Source: Sceloporus undulatus
Lineage: Eukaryota; Chordata; Lepidosauria; Squamata; Phrynosomatidae
Direction: 5' to 3'
DNA length: 64,000 nucleotides
NCBI RefSeq assembly: GCF_019175285.1
Contig: NC_056528.1
Coordinates: 19,837,657-19,901,656 of the forward strand
The notes beneath the pieces were generated by a model. It did no database searches, had not been told where the DNA came from, and was given only the letters and a program-made list of their open reading frames with translations. A program made the translations under genes and the position numbers. Positions 56,158 through 64,000 of this stretch are shown here, piece by piece. The first letter of the stretch is position 1. Every line of letters starts with the position of its first letter.

Positions 56158-56405
56158 CTTTCCTTCCTTTCTTCCTTCCTTCCTTCCTTCTTTCCTTCCT
56201 TCCTTCTTTCTTTCTTTCCTTCCTTGCTTCTTTCTTTCTTTCTTTCTTTCTCCTTCCTTCCTTCCTTCCTTCCTTCCTTCCTTCTTTCTTTACTTGCTAC
56301 CTTCCTTCCTTCTTTCTTTTTCTCCTTCCTTCTTTCTTTTTCTCCTTCCTTCTTTCTTTCCTTCCTTCCTTCCTTGCTTGCTTCCTTGCTCCCTCCCTCC
56401 CTCCC
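56158..56405. repeat. TTCC/TTTC microsatellite
   Basis: About 245 bases of nearly pure pyrimidine tetranucleotide repeat, starting exactly at the end of the fold-back element. Confidence 0.95.
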
Positions 56406-56419
56406 TTGTTCTCCTGCAT

Positions 56420-56550
56420 CATTTTTAATACTATTGCCTGATGAAGATGCCAATGGAGCCTCGAAAGCTTGCAACATGTATAATGTGCATTTTGATTGCC
56501 CCAATAAAGGTATCCCAGCCTTGTGGAGTTTGGATGGCAAGGAACCCCAA
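56420..56550. repeat. piece of the 'ccaaccaaaatgcac' element
   Basis: 'gcctgatgaagatgccaat', 'cgaaagcttgcaacatg' and 'gtgcattttgattgcccc'. Confidence 0.6.
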
Positions 56551-57490
56551 TGTATTCCAAATGGAGCAATGAGAGAGAAACCCTTTGGAAGACATTTGTC
56601 GGGAAGATTTGCTAAACAGGAGAAGGACTTGCCTATAAAACAAAAGTGTTGATGAGACATAAAAATGGCGCACAAGGAACACGGCCGACATATTAAACCC
56701 CTTCTGCCGTTACGTTCGCACACAGCTCCCGGCGTCGACAGCCAGATATATTGCCCCGGTCTGTCAACGGCTAGACTTTCAATATCAAGATTATTCTGAC
56801 TTTCAAGGTCTAATATTTTTTTTGCCGTGGCTTTGATCAATATTAACCTCTCGGGTCAATAAATCTTGGTACTAGCCTCTGGAGAAGTCATTAGCTTTCA
56901 TAGAAAATGATTATTTCTCAGTTAAACTCTGCATTTAATTTTCCCGTAATCCATCTTTTTCAGAGGCGGACGTGCGGCAATTCTTTGAGGCAGCTACTAA
57001 AAACAACAGCTTTGGTCATATAGAAACATAGTCCTATTTTCCCTCCGTTATGCTTTGGTTCGTTTAAATTCTGTTTGAGAGAACAAAAATAAACTCACTC
57101 TTTTGTGTAGAAGAGAAAATGCTGCCCAAAAAATGGAGTTGGAACAAAACAAGAACAAATACATGTGTATGTGTATATATATATATATATATGGGGAAAA
57201 CTTCATTCTCATTGAATAGGAACTCTGTTGCTTGATTAGAGGAATTACAATTGATTTAATAATAATAATAATAATAATAATATGAGTTTTAATCAATTAG
57301 TCAGATTTAAATCTGCATACATTTGCTGATGAATCCAAACAAAAGTGTTTCAAAAGAAAATTGCTTTGATTTTAGTTAATGCATCATGTATTTATTTGTG
57401 TAACTGGCAGCTCAGTTTCCTCTGCAAAGAATATGAATCATTTGAAGCTTGCACTGTAGTTTTGTGCTTTCTTGAAGGTGTTTACAACTT
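56551..57490. other. intergenic unique sequence with small AT/TAA repeats
   Basis: 56650-57000 is CG-containing unique sequence. A TA run lies at 57170-57193 and a TAA run at 57259-57283. No exon seen. Confidence 0.4.
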
Positions 57491-57493
57491 CTA

Positions 57494-58030
57494 TCATAGA
57501 ATCCTAGAGTTGGAAGAGACCCCAAAAAGGGCCATCCAGACCAACCCCATTCTGCCATGCAGGAACTCTCAATCAAAGCATCCCCATTGACAGATGGCCA
57601 TCCAGCCTCTGTTTAAAGACCTCTGTAGAAGGAGACTCCATTACTATCCAAGGCAGCCTCTTCCACTATAAAACAGCCCTTACTCTCAGGAAGTTCTTCC
57701 TAATGTTGAGCTGGAATCTCTTTCCCTGCAGCTTGCATCCATTGCTCCATTGGATCCTATTCTCTGGAGCAGCAGAAAACAAGCTCGCTGCCTCCTCAAA
57801 ATGACATCCCTTCAAGTATTTAAACAGGGCTATCATATCACCTCTTAACTTTCTCTTCTCCAGGATAAGCACAATATTCCAGGTAAGGCCTGACCAAAGC
57901 AGAATAGAGTGGCACTATTACTTCCCTTGATATAGACACTATATTGATGCAGGCTAGAATCGCATTGGCCTTTTTAGCTGCCGCATTGCACTGTTGGCTC
58001 ATGCTCAACTTGTGGTCTACTAGGACTCCT
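57494..58030 (-). repeat. CR1 3' region, minus strand
   Basis: 'tcatagaatcctagagttgg' terminus through the UTR into the ORF2 end ('gctcatgctcaacttgtgg'). Confidence 0.92.
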
Positions 58031-58555
58031 AGAATATTGTGTCCAGTTCTGGACACCACAATTCAAAAAGGATGTTGAGAAACTGGAGCATGTCCAAAGG
58101 AGGGCAACTAAAATGGTGACAGGTCTGGAAACCATGAAGCCCTACGAGGAGCGACTTTGGGAGCTGGGGATGTTTAGCCTGGAGAAAAGAAGGTTAAGAG
58201 GTGATATAATAGCCCTATTTAAACATTTGAAGGGATGTCATGTTGAAGAGGAAACAAGCTTGTTTTCTGCTGCTCCAGAGAACAAGACACAATGGAGCAA
58301 TGGATGCAAGCTCCAGGAAAAGTGATTCCACCTGAACATTTGGAGGAACTTCCTGAGAGTATGGGCTGTTCAACAGTGGAACACACTCCTTCCTCGGAGT
58401 GTAGTGGAGTCTCCTTCCTTGGAGGTCTTTAAACAGAGGCTGGATGGCCATCTGTCAATGGGGATGCTTTGACTGAGAGTTCCTGCATGGCAGAATAAAG
58501 GGGTTGGGCTGGATCAGGGCCCTAAGGGGCTCTCCTTACAATTCTATGATTCCTC
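58031..58555 (+). repeat. CR1 3' region, plus strand
   Basis: 'attgtgtccagttctggac' to the 'caattctatgatt' terminus. It abuts the minus-strand copy head to head. Confidence 0.92.
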
Positions 58556-58664
58556 TTCTGTCGGAGTAATGGAATATCTCCAATAGGATCCTTGCTGCTG
58601 TTGCCAAGCGCCAGCTTGAGCCTGCCACCTTCTTTCTCACCATTTTTATCATCGTGGAATAGCC

Positions 58665-58815
58665 TTCATAGGATCCTAGAGTTGGAAGAGACCCAAGGGC
58701 CCTTTGAGTCCAAACCCATTCTGCCATGCAGGAACTCCCAGTCAAAGCATCCCCATTGACAGATGGCCAGCCAGCCTCTGCTTAAAGGCCCCTAAATAAG
58801 GGGACTCCACCCCTC
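58665..58815 (-). repeat. CR1 tail
   Basis: 'cataggatcctagagttgg' and about 130 bases of inverted UTR. Confidence 0.85.
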
Positions 58816-58914
58816 TCTTTTATTTGGGATGAAGACAGTGTTACGGACATCGTTCTGCCAGAATGCCTCCCATTCATCCATATATTCATTCCCGCCTTCC
58901 TCTTGGTACAGGGC

Positions 58915-59700
58915 CTAAAGACACGCCCCAGTATACGCCCCCCCTTTCGCTCTCGCTGGCTGATTGGACGAGCAGAAACGGGGCGGGGCATATGACAGGG
59001 ATCGCTACAGAAAGTGGGCGGGGACAGGTTCTTAGAACCACGCCCCTTCTATTTCCCTAACCGGCGGATTGGGAGAATAGAATGGGGGCGGGGCATATGA
59101 CAGACCTGTTGATAATGGGCGGGGCCATCCTCATAGAGCCACGCCCCTTCTATCGACCTAACCGGTGTATTGGGCGATTAGAATGGGGCGGGGGTATCTA
59201 TAGAGAGTGCTGCGAGCAGAAGTAGGCGTGGCCATATCTCCCTCGCCGATGGATTGGTCAAGTAGAACGAGGCGGGTTCTATTCTATCTACTGTACTCGA
59301 TAGAGAGGAAGGAGTAGGAGGAGCATAGCGCCACGCCCCTTTCTCTCTCGCCAGCGGATTGGTAGAAGAGAAATGGGCGGGGTATATGCGACAGAGAGAA
59401 GGCCACAAGGCGTAGGAGTAGAGCCACGCCCCTCTGAGAGGCCTATGATGGAGAAGTAGGCAGGGCCAGCCACAAAGCGCCACGCCCCTTCCATCTCTCA
59501 CTCGCCCTCGATTGGTCGAAGGGAAATGGGCGAGGTATATGATAAGAGAAGGCCACAAGGAGTAGAGCCACGCCCCTCTGCGAGGCCTATGGCGCAAAGA
59601 GCTGGCCGGAGAAGTAGGCGGGGCTAGTCGCAAAGCGCCACGTCGGATTGGGCGAAGGAAACGGGGCGGGGCCTATGAGTGACAGGTCTCGCAGCCCCGC
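58915..59700 (+). promoter_or_regulatory. QSOX2: QSOX2 promoter: tandem CCAAT/GC-box array
   Basis: CpG-rich block of about eight or nine diverged units, each roughly 60-110 bases. Typical order: 'ccacgcccctt' (GC/KLF-type box), a pyrimidine stretch, 'ggattgg' (inverted CCAAT, NF-Y type), 'gaatggggcgggg' (GC box) and 'catatgaca'. Inverted CCAAT cores lie at 58963, 59068, 59169, 59253, 59358, 59511 and 59647. There is no clear TATA box. The array ends about 80 bases before the QSOX2 ATG, so it most likely is the gene's CpG-island promoter. Confidence 0.75.
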
Positions 59701-59730
59701 CTCTTCCCGGCCGGGTCCTCCTGACCAGGT

Positions 59731-59762
59731 CCCGTTGCCAAGGCCGGCGGCCCGTTGCTAGG
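59731..59762 (+). promoter_or_regulatory. paired RFX-like half sites
   Basis: 'cccgttgccaagg' and 'cccgttgctaggg' are direct repeats 20 bases apart just upstream of the ATG. GTTGCC/GTTGCTAGG resembles RFX (X-box) half sites. Motif-level only. Confidence 0.3.
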
Positions 59763-59782
59763 GAAGGCCTGCGAAGCCTGCG

Positions 59783-60035
59783 ATGGCGTGGGGCGTCCTG
59801 CGCCGTCGTCGGTGGCTGGCGCTGGTGCTGTCGCTGTGGGCGCCGGGGCTGGTGGTGTCGGGGGCCGGGCTCTACGAGAGCGGCGTGGACCCGGTGTGGG
59901 TGCTGGAGGCCCCGACGGTGAAGGCGGCGCTGCGGGAGTCGGCCTCGGCGTGGCTGGTGCAGTTCTACTCGTCGTCCTGCGGGCACTGCGTGGCCTTCGC
60001 CCCGACCTGGAAGGCCTTGGCCGCAGACGTCCAGG
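59783..60035 (+). CDS. QSOX2: QSOX2 exon 1 (N-terminus, partial gene)
   Basis: Quiescin sulfhydryl oxidase 2: an FAD enzyme of the Golgi/secretory route that makes disulfides and passes electrons to oxygen. The exon gives 84 codons plus one base. After MAWGVLRRRRW there is a hydrophobic signal peptide (LALVLSLWAPGLVV), then 'GLYESGVDPVWVLEAPTVKA'. The start of the first thioredoxin domain follows: AWLVQFYSSSCGHCVAFAPT, WKALAADVQ. 'AWLVQFYSS' matches QSOX2 rather than QSOX1 ('AWAVEFFAS') as I recall them. The usual Trp before CGHC is Ser here. The ATG has G at -3 and +4. Donor cagg|gtgagt, phase 1, as expected before 'DW..'. Later exons lie beyond 64000. Confidence 0.92.
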
Positions 60036-60549
60036 GTGAGTCAATAGCACATCCCTTCAAGCCTTTAAACGGGGCGCTCTTTATTATGATATCGCCCCTT
60101 GACCTTCTCTTCCCCAGATCCCTCAGTCGTTCGGGATCATGAAGCCCATTGGCTGGGCTTGAGAGGGTCGCCCTCCGTCAGAAGCAGCTTCGGGGCACAC
60201 AGCAGCATGCCTTGCCTGCAGAAGCCCTCCTTACCCGCCCATGATTTATCCACAGCCTGGAAATATATCCCCAAAGAAGTGCAAAACCCCAATAGCAGAC
60301 CTTGCTTTTCCATATTATATCAGGGACGCCATTTTCTGTGTCCATTGCCTTTAATGAGACTTATCCGTGGATGAAGGAATCTGGAACCAAAGCCCAGCGG
60401 ATAAGAAGGACCCATTGTGCTTCTGTGTCTTCATTGCTTGGGTTGGATTTGCCTGGGTTCTCCATTGACGCCATTTCTGTCTCCTGTACATTCGGCAGCA
60501 GCATTTGCGCTTCCTTCCTCAGCCTTCCTTAGCAGTCGCCATAGACCAG

Positions 60550-60755
60550 CGCAGCCCCCAAACTTGGCTCTTCCAGATGTTTTGGACTTCATCTGCCATC
60601 TTGGCTGTTGGCTTCGGGCGTCGAAGCCTAAAAAACATCTATCCCCTCCGGGGTGCTTTGATTGAGAGCTCCTGCATGGCAGAATGGGGTTGCGCTGGAT
60701 GTCTCTTCCAACTCTATCATTCTCCATGGAGGACCAAAGTTTGGGAATCACTCAG
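60550..60755. mobile_element. hAT-like MITE split by a CR1 tail
   Basis: The left part 'cccaaacttggctcttccag' (60555-60610) and right end 'gaggaccaaagtttgggaat' (60726-60750) flank a plus-strand CR1 terminus ('tttgattgagagctcctgc', 60648-60722). Confidence 0.65.
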
Positions 60756-60801
60756 CTAAATGGAACCAAGGGTCCATTTTGGGAGCGCATGGCGGCTTTC
60801 C

Positions 60802-60903
60802 GTTGGTCAAACCCTCTGAACAAACCTTGCCAAGAAAGCCCCAATGATAGATTCATCTTAGAGTCTCCATAAGTCAGAAACGACTTGGAGGCATGCAGCA
60901 AAG
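60802..60903 (+). repeat. tRNA-derived SINE tail
   Basis: 'ccttgccaagaaagcccc' to 'gaaacgacttggaggcatgc'. Confidence 0.8.
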
Positions 60904-61659
60904 AATAACAGAACGCATTGGGCGGCTGTTTTGTTTTTGTGGTGTAATGCATTGGGCAGAAGAGAGCCTCAGGGAAAAGGCCCCTTTGACCAAGAGATCT
61001 ATCAAAACTTGTCTTCCCTGGCGCTGATATTTTCCTAACGCAATGATGGGGATGTTTGCCGCCAGCATTGCGATGGCTCCTCCCTGTACATGCGAGACCC
61101 AAATTGCTCTTCTTCTCTTCCTCAAGTTGGGATCACAAAATAGGAGCCCCTTTGGGTGGTGTGTTTTTCTCATGAGGAACAGATACAGAATTGCAAAAGA
61201 AAGAACCCAATCTGGTTATCGGGTGTTTAAAACAAACATCCCTGCCCAAACCAGCTCAACAGACTTGTTTCTCTCTGCAGTCTTACAATGCCAGAGACTC
61301 CCTTTCTAACTACTATACTACATGCAAAAACAGCCTGGCAAACAGGTGCTTAAGGCTGGTTGGCATGAAGTAGTAGCCAGTCAGTCAGGTTTTCTGGGTC
61401 TCCTTGCTTACACTGCAATATGGGGAAAGAAAAGATGGGATTTAGGACACTGCTTAGTTGAGTCAGATGCAATATCTATTCAAGATGCATACTGAGTCTG
61501 TAGTTCAGTGTTGTCTCTGCACTGACTGGTGGCACTGACAGCCCTCCAAGGATTCAAACAGTGGCCTTTCCAAGCCTTACATGCAAGCACCATGTAAACC
61601 GTGTCTTTTTAGGCTTGCTTCTGTGTCCTTCTGCACAAGTCTGCACTGTTTCATTCTGC

Positions 61660-62140
61660 ATATAGCATTGTAGAGTTTGAAGTGACCTCAAGGGCCATTC
61701 AGTCCCTTCTGCCATGGAGGAAGACACAGTGAAAGCACTCTTGACAGATGGCCATCCAACCTCTGTTTAAACACCTCCAAAGAAGGAGTATGGTCCACTG
61801 TCAAACACTCTTATCATCAGGGAGTTCCTCCCAATGTTGAGGTGGAATCCCTTTTCCTGTAGTTTGCATCCATTGCTCCATGTCCTGTTCTCTGGAGCAA
61901 GCTTGCATCATCCTCAATATGTCACCCCTTCAAATGTTTAAACAGGGCTATCATATCACCTCTCAACCTTCTCTTCTCCAGGCTGAACATACCCAGCTCC
62001 CTAAGCTGCTTCTCATGGGGCTTGGTGCTTTCCAGACGTTGCACCATTTTGATCACCCTCCTCTGGACATGCTAAAGCTGCTCAACATCCTTTTTGAATT
62101 GTGGTGCCCAGAATTACACACCGTATTCCATGTTACAGAA
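61660..62140 (-). repeat. CR1 3' region
   Basis: 'tagcattgtagagtttgaag' to 'ttgaattgtggtgcccag', about 480 bases of inverted CR1. Confidence 0.88.
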
Positions 62141-63609
62141 CGCTATGGGTGACATTCTACAAATGTAACACTAGGGCATGAGTGGGTAAGAATTACCTGC
62201 CAGCCACATGTGACCCAAGGTTGTTTTTGCAGCCAATGATGGTCTGGTGAAGCCAGGCTTGGGAGTGAAAACTAGCCCTTTTGAGGTTGCCTACTCCTTC
62301 CCTAGTGAGTTAACCACTTTGGGCAAGATCTGTGTTTGTTCGAGTTGTTTGCTTATTTGTTGCATAGGGACATTTTCAGTGCTAAAACGAGATTTTTTAG
62401 ACTCAACGTGCGTCCTTTTTAAATGTCTGCTGAGACAAATAGGTGCAACACCATACAGAGACCACTTAAGTTTATCCCCCTGCACAGGGATTCCTGATTT
62501 CACTGTGGTTTTATTATAGAGAAAAGGAGAAATTGAAAGAGAGTCAAAGGGCTTTTCAGCATACAGTGAAGTGAGGAAATCAAGACGGATTGCAGCATTT
62601 TTGCAAAGAGCTGGAATGTGAAGACAGTAGGAACAAGTTTGTTTCTTTCCTCGTTAAAATGGAAGGTTCATTGCAAACTAGTTCTGCATGCATAGTTGTT
62701 ACAATGCTTTGATAGCATTTTAAGAAGAACTAAAAGCCCGGCTCATATTGGGTGGTGATACAGCTTTGTATAGCAAGTAGTTATCTGGCAGTGGGGGCGG
62801 TAATGGGAGAGACTTTGTTCTCTGACAGCTTGTGCAATTGTCGTCTGATGAAAAAATAAGTCCCTTTCTTCACTTATGCTTGTCTCACCTTCCTTAATAA
62901 ATTCTTGTGTCAAAGGTACTCCCACTCTAAATAATTCAGGTTAAAGGCATTTCTGAAGCCTTCTACATTTTGGATAATCATTTCCTTGCCAAAGGGAAGG
63001 GTCCTGGAGTCCCAACACTGAACCCTGGAGTCCTACTCAGGTCCAATTCTGGGTACACTTTTACACTGATAGACAGAATCTTCTTTTTTAGATAGCAGAA
63101 CAAGTTTGAAATTTGGTGTTGGATCCAGATTAATCAGTGATACATTAGTCAGATTTAAAATGCATGGACTAAGGTTAGTCTAGAAATGAGACACATTATT
63201 AAATATCCAAGTCAGGATTATCCAGACCACCATATTTCCAGTTTAGGAAAGCAGGACAGTGAAGAAAACTGACAGAAAGAAAATCAACTCATTTGAAATG
63301 CTGGGCTGTAGAAAAAGTGTACAGATACCAAGCAAATCAGAGTAACTCTCAATAGACGCTGATATCTCATTAGAGGCTGAGATGTCTAAACTGAGTTTGT
63401 ACTTTGGATGTATCATCAGATGATGTGAGTCACTGAAAAGCTGTTAATGCTTGGTAAAATAGAAGACAGTAGGAAAAGAAGGAGACTGCACTTCACAAGG
63501 AAGCCACGGCTGCCCTAAGTTTGCAGTACGTACCTGAGCTTGTCATTTGATGACCAAGGCTTTTGGAGGTCTCTCAATCACAGACCAACGACAGCAAAGT
63601 ATAACATCA

Positions 63610-63705
63610 GGAAACTAGGCTCAAGAAAGTAGGCTCAAGTCTATGAAAGCTCATGCTACCAATTTCTTTCTTTCAGTGCTACAAGATCCTCTTACATATG
63701 TTCTT
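63610..63705. repeat. half fold-back element
   Basis: 'aagtaggctcaagtctatg' to 'gtgctacaagatcctctt', one arm of the 4779 family. Confidence 0.65.
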
Positions 63706-63856
63706 TATTTCAGTGCAACCAAAGTGTGATTAGACTTCATCTGGACCCATCCTTTACTCTTCCTATAACTTGGAAGATGAAATGGTCAGGATAACACATT
63801 TTCTCCATACTTATTGTGGTAAAAGGATATACAGGGTTCACTTTGTCAAAGAATCT

Positions 63857-64000
63857 CTGTTGTTGTCAGTTGCTTTCAGGTAGTTTCCGACTTATGGCAA
63901 CCCCATCAAGGGGCTTTCTCAGTAAGATTTGTTCAGGGGAGGTTTGCCATTCCTTTCCCCTGCGGGTGAGAGCCTGTGATTTACCTAAAGTCACCCACTG
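63857..64000 (-). repeat. tRNA-derived SINE, cut by the window edge
   Basis: Inverted tail and body ('ggggaggtttgccattcc'). The head would lie to the right. Confidence 0.85.

Larger units (their letters stand above)
60036..64000 (+). other. QSOX2: QSOX2 intron 1 (partial)
   Basis: No second QSOX2 exon (expected to encode the '..AALDC..' stretch) was found up to the right edge. The interval is repeats and unique sequence; 62160-63600 has no recognised repeat. Confidence 0.6.

Noticed and set aside
56103-56840. 245-codon minus-strand open frame rich in Lys, Glu and Arg
   Set aside because: Most of it is translation of the GGAA/GAAA strand of the microsatellite. No domain, start context or splice support.
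1-64000. Functional tRNA genes
   Set aside because: All A/B-box matches lie in SINE heads followed by SINE bodies. No isolated cloverleaf was recognised.
1-64000. Retroviral, LTR or Polinton remains; CRISPR arrays
   Set aside because: No paired LTR-like repeats, gag/pol/env-like frames or capsid genes were recognised. Tandem repeats here are microsatellites and minisatellites without a CRISPR repeat-spacer pattern.

Overview
The window looks like an iguanian-type squamate (lizard) nuclear genome. The interspersed repeats say so directly: many tRNA-derived SINEs that end in a short CAA-repeat tail, CR1 LINE 3' ends, one L1 fragment, a 5S-rRNA-derived SINE and several families of short fold-back DNA transposons. 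The coding content is vertebrate, intron-rich and sparse.

Three host genes can be supported. (1) At about 17.1-17.34 kb, on the minus strand, there is a small candidate first coding exon (19 codons, strong start context) under a compact promoter with a TATA box, a GC box and a CRE-like site. Its position and the intron placement suggest GPSM1, but this is inference. If it is right, positions 1-17.1 kb are GPSM1 intron 1 and hold only repeats and unique non-coding DNA. (2) From 24668 to about 54960, on the plus strand, lies a complete or near-complete CCDC187 gene, the CEP350-like centrosomal coiled-coil gene. Fourteen coding exons can be joined with consistent splice phases into 1562 codons plus a stop. 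(3) At 59783-60035, on the plus strand, lies exon 1 of QSOX2: a signal peptide and the first half of a thioredoxin domain with a CGHC motif. The rest of QSOX2 lies beyond the right edge. The order GPSM1(-), CCDC187(+), QSOX2(+) matches what I recall of human 9q34.3. It is the paralogue of the CEP350-QSOX1 neighbourhood on human 1q25.

Layout: 1-17.1 kb is repeat-rich (putative GPSM1 intron 1). 17.1-17.5 kb is the promoter and first exon, abutted by a hAT-like MITE. 17.5-24.6 kb is the interval between the head-to-head genes, with one weak candidate 5' exon for CCDC187 near 21.7 kb. 24.7-53.6 kb is CCDC187 coding. 53.6-55 kb is its 3' UTR. 55-58.8 kb is intergenic repeats, including a head-to-head CR1 pair and a TTCC microsatellite. 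58.9-59.78 kb is a GC-rich promoter array for QSOX2 built from diverged tandem units with inverted CCAAT boxes and GC boxes. 59.78-64 kb is QSOX2 exon 1 and intron 1.

Nothing here looks like a new enzymatic or defence system. The most notable items are the repeat-built QSOX2 promoter, the missing tryptophan before the QSOX2 CGHC motif, a TE that begins at intron position +6 of a CCDC187 donor, a 51-bp in-frame minisatellite, and a SINE with a 5S head and a tail like that of the local tRNA SINE. I saw no retroviral or LTR element. Repeat family names are from memory of consensus patterns, and no database search was run.
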